From Hyphomicrobium sp. (lineage in GTDB: Bacteria; Pseudomonadota; Alphaproteobacteria; Rhizobiales; Hyphomicrobiaceae), in contig JAIEMV010000018.1 in the NCBI GenBank assembly GCA_019751875.1, positions 1-64,000 of the forward strand: DNA of 64,000 nt. The letters run 5' to 3'. The notes below the pieces were generated by a model. The model was given only the letters and a program-made list of their open reading frames with translations, did no database searches and was not told the DNA's origin. The translations under genes were made by a program, and so were the position numbers. Shown in pieces: positions 36,017-42,975 of this stretch (position 1 is the first letter of the stretch; every line of letters begins with the position of its first letter).

Positions 36017-36904
36017 ATGGCAGTGTCCGATGGTGACAAGGCGGCCCAGCAGCTCGGAGAGCGGGACTATCCGGATCGGTTCCCGCCGCAGCATCTACCC
36101 CGGCCCGGCGAAGAAAGCGCGTTGCAACCGGCTCCAATGTTTGACGCACGGGCTTATCGCGGATCGGGAAAACTTGAAGGGATGGTCGCCGTCATCACGG
36201 GAGCCGACTCCGGAATAGGCCGGGCTGTTGCTGTTCTCTACGCTCGCGAAGGAGCAGACGTCGCGATCTTGTACTTAAGCGAACACGACGATGCCTCGAA
36301 GACGAAATCCGCCGTTGAAAGGGAAGGCCGGCAAGCTTTGCTGTTATCCGGCGACATTGCCGATCCTGCCTGGTGCCGGAGCGCGATCGATCTTGTGATA
36401 CAGGCGTTCGGGCGCATCGACATTCTTGTCAATAACGCGGCCTTTCAGAAGCACGCGGATAGCATCGAAGACATCAGCGACAATGACCTGGAGCGGACGC
36501 TGAAGACGAACCTGTTCGGCAGCTTTTTCATGACGCGATGTGCGGTGCCGCACATCAGGCATGGTGGCTCGATCCTGTTCACCGGGTCGGTGACGGGATT
36601 GGAAGGCAGCGCGCAGTTGCTCGACTATTCGCTCACAAAAGGTGGACTGCATGCTTTGACGAAGTCACTCGCCAAGCAACTTCTGCCGCGCGGTATCCGG
36701 GTCAATGCCATCGCGCCGGGGCCTGTATGGACGCCGCTCAATCCGGCCGATAAATCGGCTGATGACATCCAGACGTTCGGACAATCTACGGCCATGGGCC
36801 GGGCGGCACAGCCTGAAGAGATTGCGCCAGCGTTCGTGTTTTTTGCTGCGCCCTCTTGCGCCAGCTACATTACAGGCGAGGTGCTGCCTATCATCGGCGG
36901 TTAG
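36017..36904 (+). CDS. YghA-type short-chain dehydrogenase/reductase
   Basis: 295 residues. An N-terminal extension (YPDRFPPQHLPRPG) is typical of the YghA group. The SDR core has the cofactor loop TGADSGIGRA, NNAAF, GSV with the catalytic serine, and DYSLTKGG (Tyr-x-x-x-Lys). The ending YITGEVLPIIGG is typical. NAD(P)-dependent oxidation or reduction of an aldehyde or alcohol is expected; the substrate is unknown. ATG 36017 is chosen over GTG 36011 because GGTAGGTG lies just upstream. Related genes are frequent in general stress regulons. Its stop overlaps that of the convergent gene at 36901. Confidence 0.88.
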   Translation: MAVSDGDKAAQQLGERDYPDRFPPQHLPRPGEESALQPAPMFDARAYRGSGKLEGMVAVITGADSGIGRAVAVLYAREGADVAILYLSEHDDASKTKSAVEREGRQALLLSGDIADPAWCRSAIDLVIQAFGRIDILVNNAAFQKHADSIEDISDNDLERTLKTNLFGSFFMTRCAVPHIRHGGSILFTGSVTGLEGSAQLLDYSLTKGGLHALTKSLAKQLLPRGIRVNAIAPGPVWTPLNPADKSADDIQTFGQSTAMGRAAQPEEIAPAFVFFAAPSCASYITGEVLPIIGG

Positions 36905-37191
36905 AGCGCCGCGGCTTCGTCCGTAGAGATCTGCCAGACATAATAGCCCCTCGCCACAAGGCCTGTAATGGCCGGTTCCGGTTCCGTACCGGGAAGTTCG
37001 ACGCGCTGAACACCCAGAGCAACGCACCCCTCATATATCCAGTGTGTGCCGTCCGGCGGGGGCGGTATTCCTTCCGGTTCGGCGACCGCGGTCAGCGCTC
37101 TCCAGCGTCCCGCTGCGTACAAGTGCGCGGGACGAGAGAGGATATCCTCATCGTCGGTGGCACCGGTGCTGGAGCGACGGACCGGCATCAC
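36901..37191 (-). CDS. Hypothetical protein, second gene of a pair
   Basis: 96 residues. The start ATG overlaps the stop of the upstream gene by four bases (ATGA), which supports real translation. Visible features are a Pro-rich centre (GIPPPPDGTHW) and a hydrophobic C-terminus (AITGLVARGYYVWQIST). I do not recognise the family and see no signal peptide or membrane helix. The gene ends in the last codons of the SDR gene on the other strand. Confidence 0.55.
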   Translation of the reverse strand: MMPVRRSSTGATDDEDILSRPAHLYAAGRWRALTAVAEPEGIPPPPDGTHWIYEGCVALGVQRVELPGTEPEPAITGLVARGYYVWQISTDEAAAL

Positions 37192-37457
37192 GGAGTGGCC
37201 GGTGCCGGTTGCGACGTCGGCGATTGCCGAGCAGGATCAGAGGGGCTCGGCTGCTGTCCACTTTGCTGACTGCTTTGAACGGGAGACGTTCCTTCGTTCT
37301 CGCTGTGCGGCGCTGCCAGGAACAGGAAGTAGAGCCCGGCGAATATGATCGCGATAAGAACCAGGGACGTGGCCAGGACGCGCACATTCATGCGCTGCTT
37401 CGTGCCTTGCCGCGTAGCGACCTCGTCTTTAGGTGTTCGCGGATTGCGCATGGTCAT
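37188..37457 (-). CDS. Small single-pass membrane protein
   Basis: 89 residues from ATG 37457, with GGAG ten bases upstream. A basic N-terminus (about 25 residues) leads to one helix, VLATSLVLIAIIFAGLYFLFL, anchored with the tail outside. The tail is rich in Ser, Gln and Pro and probably disordered. The family is not recognised. It lies 50 bases downstream of phyR on the same strand, so it could be the second gene of the phyR transcript, coupled to 36901-37191. Confidence 0.65.
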   Translation of the reverse strand: MTMRNPRTPKDEVATRQGTKQRMNVRVLATSLVLIAIIFAGLYFLFLAAPHSENEGTSPVQSSQQSGQQPSPSDPARQSPTSQPAPATP

Positions 37458-37508
37458 TTTGTTTGATCTCCAGTGAGTGTTCAACGCTTTTGAATACGTC
37501 GGCTGTCA

Positions 37509-38276
37509 TCAACCACGGACAAACAGGGTCTGGCTCACGACAGCTCTGACCTGTTCGGCCTGGAACGGTTTGGCTATCAGGAAAGCGGGTTCGGGTTTTG
37601 TGCCGGTGAGGACGCGCTCTGGAAAAGCGGTGATGAAGATGGCCGGAGTCGTATTGCCGGCAACGATCTCGCTTACAGCATCGATGCCTGAACTTCCGTC
37701 AGCCAGTTGAATGTCGGCCAGGATCAGACCTGGTTTCTCCTGGGCCACGATCGACAACGCTTCGGTTTTGGTGTGGGCGATCCCCACAACGGCGTGGCCC
37801 ATATCGGTTACGATGTTCTCAATTGTGAGGGCAATCAACGGTTCGTCTTCAATAATGAGAACGCTGGTCGCGATCTGGCGGGCGATGTCACGGCCCGCGG
37901 ACTCCAAATGATGCGCGACATCTGCGGGAGTCATGTCCAGGACTTCTGCCGCTTCAGCCAGGGAGAACTGTTCAACGTTTACCAGCAAGAAAACTTCGCG
38001 GGCGACCGGATCCATGGCCATGAGCCGCTCATCGATGACCCCCCTTGCTACCGCTGGAACCGCGGGCGCACCATAGTCTGAAAGAACTTTGACCAGAGAT
38101 CGATACAGCGCCGTTCGAACGGAACCGGGACTGAGAGCTTCTGGTTTGCCGTGGATCGACAGGAGGCGTTCCAGCATCCGTTCCACCATGGCGTCGCCAG
38201 CTGGCTGTTCGCCGGTCAGCAGCCGCGCGTACCGGCGCAAGTGGGGAAGATGCGGAAGCAGTTGTTCCGGCGTCAT
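37509..38276 (-). CDS. phyR: PhyR response regulator (anti-anti-sigma factor) of the general stress response
   Basis: 255 residues. The N-terminal 135 residues mimic an ECF sigma factor (region 2-like about 5-60, region 4-like about 85-130 with EVFLLVNVEQFSLAEAAEVL). The C-terminal 115 residues are a receiver domain with Glu143-Asp144, phosphoacceptor Asp188 in ILADIQLADG, and the conserved lysine in IAKPF. When phosphorylated, PhyR binds NepR and releases EcfG. I start at ATG 38276 (MTPEQLL) with GAGGTG six bases upstream; the longer frame to 38327 runs into the promoter. The EcfG promoter at 38338-38362 predicts positive autoregulation. No sensor kinase gene is in the window. Confidence 0.95.
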   Translation of the reverse strand: MTPEQLLPHLPHLRRYARLLTGEQPAGDAMVERMLERLLSIHGKPEALSPGSVRTALYRSLVKVLSDYGAPAVPAVARGVIDERLMAMDPVAREVFLLVNVEQFSLAEAAEVLDMTPADVAHHLESAGRDIARQIATSVLIIEDEPLIALTIENIVTDMGHAVVGIAHTKTEALSIVAQEKPGLILADIQLADGSSGIDAVSEIVAGNTTPAIFITAFPERVLTGTKPEPAFLIAKPFQAEQVRAVVSQTLFVRG

Positions 38277-38337
38277 CAGTTGCACCTCTACGTAGCAATA
38301 CCCGACCAGCAAATTAGCTCTCGCCATGCTTGAGATG

Positions 38338-38362
38338 AACGGCCGTTAATGGTTCTAGTTCC
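38338..38362 (-). promoter_or_regulatory. EcfG-type promoter of phyR
   Basis: Minus strand GGAAC (38362-38358), 16-base spacer, CGTT (38341-38338). It stands back to back with the nepR-ecfG promoter; only five bases separate the two -35 boxes. Confidence 0.83.
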
Positions 38363-38367
38363 CGAAG

Positions 38368-38393
38368 GGAACCTGAAAGCTATCGTCGGCGTT
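38368..38393 (+). promoter_or_regulatory. EcfG-type promoter of nepR-ecfG
   Basis: GGAAC at 38368-38372, 17-base spacer, CGTT at 38390-38393, about 60 bases before nepR. It predicts autoregulation of the sigma factor. Confidence 0.85.
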
Positions 38394-38451
38394 TTGTGCC
38401 ACTGTGGTTCAGGGCGTGGATCACAGAACCAGCAAAAAGGAGTGTGGGGTC

Positions 38452-38670
38452 ATGGCAAGTCCAGCTCGTCCCGAAAAGCGGCAGGGCAGCGGTATAGAGT
38501 CAGATGATCGAGCAGCGGGGTCTGCTGAGCCGATTTATCTTCGCCATCGATATCATGGGGAATTGGGACAGTTGCTCCGCGAATACTATACCGACGTTCT
38601 TGATCAGCCCATGCCGGACCGCTTGCTCCGCCTCATCGAACAATTCAGGCAAAAGGAGCAAAATAAATGA
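38452..38670 (+). CDS. nepR: NepR anti-sigma factor
   Basis: 72 residues from ATG 38452 (GGAGTGTGG upstream). The core LGQLLREYYTDVLDQPMPDR followed by LLRLIEQF matches the two-helix NepR fold that clamps EcfG in unstressed cells and is itself captured by phosphorylated PhyR. The disordered charged N-terminus is normal for NepR. The stop overlaps the ecfG start (ATGA), so anti-sigma and sigma are made in a coupled ratio. It faces away from phyR across a shared promoter region. Confidence 0.93.
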   Translation: MASPARPEKRQGSGIESDDRAAGSAEPIYLRHRYHGELGQLLREYYTDVLDQPMPDRLLRLIEQFRQKEQNK

Positions 38671-39218
38671 CCGAGCCGTCGCCATTTTGCTTCGCTGACG
38701 AACTCGTGGTGGCGATGCCCAGTCTCCGGGCATTCGCCGTTGCCCTTTCGGGGAATGTCACAACCGCAAACGATCTGGTGCAGGAAACGCTGCTGAAAGC
38801 TTGGTCCCATCAGAACCTCTTTCAGCCCGGTACTAACTTCAAGGCTTGGCTTTTTACCATTCTGCGCAACACGTACTATTCGCAATACCGCCGGTCCCGA
38901 CGCGAAGTTTTGGACACCGGCAAGATCGCTGACGGTCGATGTGTTTCACCAAATCAGCCTAGTCACATGGATATGATCGAGTTCAAGACGGCTTTGCAGG
39001 CGCTGCCCGTCGATCAACGCGAGGCGCTCATTTTGGTCGGGGCCGAGGGCTATTCCTATGAAGAAGCGGCTTCAATAACCGGCTGTGCCATTGGAACCGT
39101 TAAAAGCCGCGTCAACCGCGCCCGCGTGCGTCTGGCGCGTACGTTGGAAATGGTCAACGTCGACGAGCTTGGCGCGGATTGGTCATCGCGAGCAGTGGTC
39201 GGGAAGTTGCAACGCTGA
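38667..39218 (+). CDS. ecfG: EcfG-family ECF sigma factor, general stress response
   Basis: 183 residues. Region 2 spans about 12-80 with ANDLVQETLLKAW and FKAWLFTILRNTYYSQYRR. Region 4 spans about 110-160 with ALPVDQREALILVGAEGYSY, EEAASITGCAIGTVKSRVNR and ARVRL. These match EcfG/SigT sigma factors, which direct RNA polymerase to GGAAC-N16/17-CGTT. Such sites are abundant around this gene. The linker and the C-terminal 20 residues are variable. It is coupled to nepR and divergent from phyR, the standard alphaproteobacterial arrangement. Confidence 0.95.
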   Translation: MTEPSPFCFADELVVAMPSLRAFAVALSGNVTTANDLVQETLLKAWSHQNLFQPGTNFKAWLFTILRNTYYSQYRRSRREVLDTGKIADGRCVSPNQPSHMDMIEFKTALQALPVDQREALILVGAEGYSYEEAASITGCAIGTVKSRVNRARVRLARTLEMVNVDELGADWSSRAVVGKLQR

Positions 39219-39235
39219 TCTCCACTTTCTCCGGT

Positions 39236-39261
39236 GGAACCCGGCGTCGTCGACTGTGGTT
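39236..39261 (+). promoter_or_regulatory. EcfG-like promoter (GGTT variant) of the Gly/Tyr-rich protein gene
   Basis: GGAAC at 39236-39240, 17-base spacer, GGTT at 39258-39261, 48 bases before ATG 39310. Confidence 0.45.
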
Positions 39262-39309
39262 TGCGGCCATCACCCCGCTTTCTCGCAGCAATCCTCATGG
39301 AGACAATCG

Positions 39310-39669
39310 ATGGCTCGCACAACAGCCTTGAAGGCCGCAATCGCGATTGTGGCGATGGTTTTCGCGCTCCCTGCATCGGCAGCAGATCTTGACGTTGGCG
39401 ACGGATACGACGGCGGCGCTGATGCGTCGCAAGTCATCAGAGTGCATAATCGTGGATACCGTCATTGCCACTGGATTGATGGAGACCGTGTGTGCCATCG
39501 GCGCGGCGTTCCTTACGCAGCCAACTACGGCGATTACGATGACTGGTATGAACCTTACTACGGTGGTTACGCCTATGGTTGGGGTCCCGGCATCGTTCTA
39601 GGGTTCGGCGGACGTGGTTACGGATACCGCGGCGGCTGGGGCGGGCGTGGGCATGGCGGTCGCCGCTAA
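39310..39669 (+). CDS. Secreted Gly/Tyr-rich small protein
   Basis: 119 residues. A signal peptide ends at ALPASAA. The middle has HNRGYRHCHWIDGDRVCHR, where two cysteines and several histidines could bind a metal or form a disulfide. The C-terminus is rich in Gly, Tyr, Arg and Trp (YGYRGGWGGRGHGG). Similar short proteins are common in Hyphomicrobiales but have no known function. The gene follows ecfG and has its own EcfG-like site. Confidence 0.75.
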   Translation: MARTTALKAAIAIVAMVFALPASAADLDVGDGYDGGADASQVIRVHNRGYRHCHWIDGDRVCHRRGVPYAANYGDYDDWYEPYYGGYAYGWGPGIVLGFGGRGYGYRGGWGGRGHGGRR

Positions 39670-39736
39670 ATCTTCTGACTGCAAACAGCTAAGCGTTCGG
39701 GCTTTTTCATCCAAGTTCCATTGGTCTGTCGCGGAG

Positions 39737-39762
39737 GGAACCTGCGACAAGAGGTGCTGGTT
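39737..39762 (+). promoter_or_regulatory. EcfG-like promoter (GGTT variant) of the 39796 gene
   Basis: GGAAC at 39737-39741, 17-base spacer, GGTT at 39759-39762, 33 bases before ATG 39796. Confidence 0.48.
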
Positions 39763-39795
39763 GGGCTGACATCTCATTCGATCGAAAGGTGAGCT

Positions 39796-39999
39796 ATGAA
39801 CAGGCCCGAGCGTACATCATCGACCATCGTCTCCATTATTCTGGTAATTCTCGGTCTCGTTGTCGTTGGACTGTTGGTGCAAAGGACGATGAGGCCGGCC
39901 CCTCCGACAACCACGGAGCAAACCATAACTCCGGATCGTCCGACGACGCCGACACCGGCTCCCGTCAATCCAGAAGCCCCGCCTGCCAATCCTCAATAG
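39796..39999 (+). CDS. Small single-pass membrane protein with Pro/Thr-rich tail
   Basis: 67 residues. One helix (IVSIILVILGLVVVGLLV) follows a short hydrophilic start, then a tail of Pro, Thr and Ala that is probably disordered. GAAAGGTGAG precedes ATG 39796. The family is not recognised. It resembles other tail-bearing proteins of this island (37188-37457, 48240-48623) in layout though not in sequence. Confidence 0.7.
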   Translation: MNRPERTSSTIVSIILVILGLVVVGLLVQRTMRPAPPTTTEQTITPDRPTTPTPAPVNPEAPPANPQ

Positions 40000-40038
40000 C
40001 TTCTTGCCAGGCCAAGACCGATAGCCTGGCAAGAGCCT

Positions 40039-40332
40039 TCACTGGGCAGCGGGCGGTGGAACGGCCGGCGGAGGCAATGTCGAGCCCGTGCCCGTGGCGC
40101 CACCTTGCTGTTCTTGTGCTTCCCGACGGTCGACCGGTGCGGTCGGAACGCGCGCCCCTGGATTGCTCGTGGCTGCGGGATCCGCGGGTTGTGTGTTGCT
40201 GGGTGCAGGAGTTTGATTACGTTCATTGTTGGGATCGGCCGGCGATGCGCCAGTCGACTGCGCAAGGGCGGGGCCTGTGGCCGCAAGCATCAGAGCGGCG
40301 GCGATGCCTGCGATCGGGTTCCATCGTTTCAT
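40039..40332 (-). CDS. Secreted Pro/Ala-rich small protein
   Basis: 97 residues from ATG 40332. A signal peptide (MKRWNPIAGIAAALMLAATG, cleavage near ALAQS) precedes a low-complexity chain rich in Pro, Ala, Gln and Thr with PADPNNERNQTPAPSN. No domain is recognised. It is divergent from otsA across a shared EcfG promoter region and is presumably secreted to the periplasm under stress. Confidence 0.7.
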   Translation of the reverse strand: MKRWNPIAGIAAALMLAATGPALAQSTGASPADPNNERNQTPAPSNTQPADPAATSNPGARVPTAPVDRREAQEQQGGATGTGSTLPPPAVPPPAAQ

Positions 40333-40387
40333 ATGTGTAGTCCTTTTTTCCAAGTTGGGGGGCGATGCTGCGCAAACGCGCCGAATA

Positions 40388-40413
40388 AACCGCACCGCGA
40401 CCTCGTAAGTTCC
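40388..40413 (-). promoter_or_regulatory. EcfG-like promoter (GGTT variant) of the 40039 gene
   Basis: Minus strand GGAAC (40413-40409), 17-base spacer, GGTT (40391-40388). Its -35 box forms the palindrome GTTCCCGGGAAC with that of otsA. Confidence 0.5.
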
Positions 40414-40415
40414 CG

Positions 40416-40441
40416 GGAACTGATGGAAGTGCGTAGGCGTT
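40416..40441 (+). promoter_or_regulatory. EcfG-type promoter of otsA
   Basis: GGAAC at 40416-40420, 17-base spacer, CGTT at 40438-40441, about 40 bases before the otsA start. Confidence 0.8.
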
Positions 40442-40483
40442 AGAATAATATGTTTTGGGCGGAGCGTTTTGCGGAGCAAATTA

Positions 40484-41869
40484 TTGGGCCGGCTTATTTG
40501 CATTTCCAATCGCGTCATGACGCCCGATCAGATGGATACGAGCGGTGGTCTCGCGGTTGCTTTGCGTGAGCTTCTCAATCAGCGTAGTGGCATTTGGGCA
40601 GGTTGGTCCGGTCAAGTATCCGAGTCCAGCGATGTTGATGTGCGCCGCGGAACATTCACGTCAGCGACGATCGACATGAGGCGGGAGGAACACGAAGGAG
40701 CGTACCTCGGGTATTCGAACTCAGTTCTTTGGCCCGTCTTTCATAACCGTTTGGATCTCGCGCGGTTCGACCGCAATTTCTTCGACGCTTATATGGCCTA
40801 TAACACACGTATGGCGGACATGATTGCTGCCTTTGTTCAGCCGGGAGACGTTATTTGGGTGCATGACTACCATTTTTTGATCCTTGGCCAGTTACTGCGT
40901 GAGCGCGGCATCACACAGCCGATTGGATTTTTCCTTCACATCCCGATGCCGCCACCGGAAGCGTTTCTTGCGCTTCCTGAATTCAGGGACTTGGCCACCT
41001 CGCTCGCTGCCTACGATCTCGTCGGCTTTCAAACCACTCACGACGTAGGCAATACGCTTGCGTGCTTGCGCGCCGCCGCGGGCGCGGAGCTCCTTCCGAG
41101 CGGACGGCTCTCCATTTCAGGGGAAAGTGTACAAGCCGGTAGTTTTCCAATCAGCATCGACGCGTCATTTTTTTCGCCCTCCGCAACGGGAACGGCTCCG
41201 ACGTCTGGCGCGCGGTATGCTGGCATCAAGCGCGTCTTGGGAGTTGATCGGCTCGACTATACCAAGGGGCTGCCGCAAAAGTTTCGCGGGTTTGCCCATC
41301 TGCTGAAATCCTATCCGCACTTCCGCAAGCAGACTATTCTGACACAGATCGCGGCGCCTACTCGGGAAAGTGTCGAGGTCTATGCCGACATTCGGCAGGA
41401 ACTGGAGGGCATTTCGGGTTCGATCAACGGCGAATTTGGGGACGTGGACTGGATGCCTGTCCATTACATCAATCGCTCAGTACCGCGAAAGCGTTTGAAA
41501 ACTCTCTATCGGTCGGCGGCCGTCGGCTTCGTGACCCCTCTGCGAGACGGAATGAATCTGACCGCGAAGGAATATGTCGCATCGCAGGATCCGGCCGACC
41601 CTGGCGTTTTGGTTCTTTCAAGGTTCGCGGGCGCCGCTGAAGAGTTGCAGGATGCGTTGCTTGTCAATCCGTATTGCGTGGAAGAGTTGGGTGACGCGTT
41701 GGCGAAGGCACTCGCCATGCCGATTGAGGAGCGGCGGCAGCGGCACGCGCTTCTGCAGGCTGTTGTCAGCAAGCGCGATACGGCTGTCTGGGCCGCTGAT
41801 TTTCTCGTGCAGTTGGAACGTTCAGCGGCGCAGGCACGCTCCCCTTTCGTCGCAAGTCCCGCAGCGTGA
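40484..41869 (+). CDS. otsA: Trehalose-6-phosphate synthase
   Basis: GT20 enzyme joining UDP-glucose and glucose-6-phosphate to trehalose-6-phosphate in the cytoplasm. GRLICISNRV opens the fold, SGGLAVAL holds the glycine loop, VIWVHDYHFLILGQLLRERG is the diagnostic block, GVDRLDYTKGLPQKFRGFAH is the donor-site block, and RDGMNLTAKEYVA closes it. No ATG fits. TTG 40484 (GGAG seven bases upstream) starts at the conserved strand; TTG 40469 is an alternative. otsB follows five bases later, and an EcfG promoter drives the pair. Trehalose protects against desiccation and osmotic stress. Confidence 0.94.
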   Translation: MGRLICISNRVMTPDQMDTSGGLAVALRELLNQRSGIWAGWSGQVSESSDVDVRRGTFTSATIDMRREEHEGAYLGYSNSVLWPVFHNRLDLARFDRNFFDAYMAYNTRMADMIAAFVQPGDVIWVHDYHFLILGQLLRERGITQPIGFFLHIPMPPPEAFLALPEFRDLATSLAAYDLVGFQTTHDVGNTLACLRAAAGAELLPSGRLSISGESVQAGSFPISIDASFFSPSATGTAPTSGARYAGIKRVLGVDRLDYTKGLPQKFRGFAHLLKSYPHFRKQTILTQIAAPTRESVEVYADIRQELEGISGSINGEFGDVDWMPVHYINRSVPRKRLKTLYRSAAVGFVTPLRDGMNLTAKEYVASQDPADPGVLVLSRFAGAAEELQDALLVNPYCVEELGDALAKALAMPIEERRQRHALLQAVVSKRDTAVWAADFLVQLERSAAQARSPFVASPAA

Positions 41870-41874
41870 CTTGA

Positions 41875-42654
41875 ATGGATCTCCGTCCTTTGAAAACGGC
41901 GAGAGACGATCTTCTGCTGCTCGATCTCGACGGAACAGTCATCGACATCGCACCGCTGCCGGGTGAGGTCTGGGTGGATGGATCCCTCAAGTCAGTCTTG
42001 CATGAACTTTTCATGCGCGACCCCTTGGGACTGGTCATCGTCACCGGCCGTTCATTGTCGGATGCGGATCGTATGCTCACTCCGATCCGATTGCCGGCCA
42101 TTGCAAGCCATGGAGCAGAGGTCCGTGTCGCAGGTACTGCTGCCGCGAGCACCGGCGCGCTGTCCATTCGCTATCTGAAGCCAGCGCTCGAAGCTGTGCT
42201 GAACCCCTTTGTTACGTGCGGTGCGATCGTGGAATGGAAGCCGTACAGCTCTGCCGTGCACGTTCGCACAGCACCAGAACTCGCCGGCCCTGTCTTGGAG
42301 GCGTTGCGAGCATTCGTGGAACGAAATCGATCCTATCGTGTGCAGCCGGGACCGTATGTGTTCGAAGTTCTCCCCGCGGGCGTGGCGAAAGCGACCGCCG
42401 TTTCGCGGCTGATGCAGCATCTGCCTTATGCTGGCCGACGACCGGTCTTCATTGGTGACGACTGCGCCGATCACGATGCGATGCGGGAAGTGGAACGAGT
42501 TGGTGGAACTGCTCTGAAAGTAGCCGGCGAGTACTTCCCTATCAGCGACTCGCACTTCGCGTCGACAGCGGACGTTCGTGCGTGGCTCATGTCGCGCGCT
42601 CGTGAAGAGACGTCAGGAACTGCGTCGGATTGCTCGCGTTGCATCAGCGAGTAG
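41875..42654 (+). CDS. otsB: Trehalose-6-phosphate phosphatase
   Basis: 259 residues. HAD-superfamily phosphatase: LLLLDLDGTVIDI holds the nucleophile Asp17 and acid Asp19, LVIVTGRSL is motif II, KATAVSRLM holds the motif III lysine and FIGDDCADHDAM the metal-binding acidic cluster. It removes phosphate from the OtsA product to yield trehalose. It is five bases downstream of otsA and shares its promoter. A small secreted protein gene follows 18 bases on in the same transcript. Confidence 0.93.
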   Translation: MDLRPLKTARDDLLLLDLDGTVIDIAPLPGEVWVDGSLKSVLHELFMRDPLGLVIVTGRSLSDADRMLTPIRLPAIASHGAEVRVAGTAAASTGALSIRYLKPALEAVLNPFVTCGAIVEWKPYSSAVHVRTAPELAGPVLEALRAFVERNRSYRVQPGPYVFEVLPAGVAKATAVSRLMQHLPYAGRRPVFIGDDCADHDAMREVERVGGTALKVAGEYFPISDSHFASTADVRAWLMSRAREETSGTASDCSRCISE

Positions 42655-42672
42655 GCGACAGGAGAACTTCCG

Positions 42673-42873
42673 ATGATGCATCTCATTCTGGTGGCATGTC
42701 TGATGGTGCCATCATACGCGTGCCGGCAGTCTTCGCTCATCATCAATGAACAGATGAGTGAAATGCAGTGTGCGATCACCGCGCAGCAACGCATCGCCGT
42801 TTGGAACGAAGAGCATCCTCAGTGGCGGGTCGTCCGATGGCGCTGCCAGTTTCAGATCGCCCAAAAGCTGTAA
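42673..42873 (+). CDS. Small exported protein with conserved-looking cysteines
   Basis: 66 residues. AGGAGAA precedes ATG 42673. The first 15 residues are hydrophobic (MMHLILVACLMVPSYAC) like a signal peptide, possibly a lipobox around Cys9 or Cys17. The rest has Cys at CAITAQQRIAVWNEEHP and CQFQIAQKL. The family is not recognised; this form is common in Rhizobiales. It probably belongs to the otsAB transcript. Confidence 0.65.
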   Translation: MMHLILVACLMVPSYACRQSSLIINEQMSEMQCAITAQQRIAVWNEEHPQWRVVRWRCQFQIAQKL

Positions 42874-42883
42874 TCGGATCAGC

Positions 42884-42908
42884 GGAACTCGCCGCGAGGC
42901 GGGGCGTT
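42884..42908 (+). promoter_or_regulatory. EcfG-type promoter of the low-complexity protein gene
   Basis: GGAAC at 42884-42888, 16-base spacer, CGTT at 42905-42908, about 70 bases before ATG 42976. Confidence 0.75.
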
Positions 42909-42975
42909 GGGTTCGGCTGCATCCAGATGCTGAGATCCCGGGATGCAGAAAACCTCAACATAAGGAGAGTTTGCG

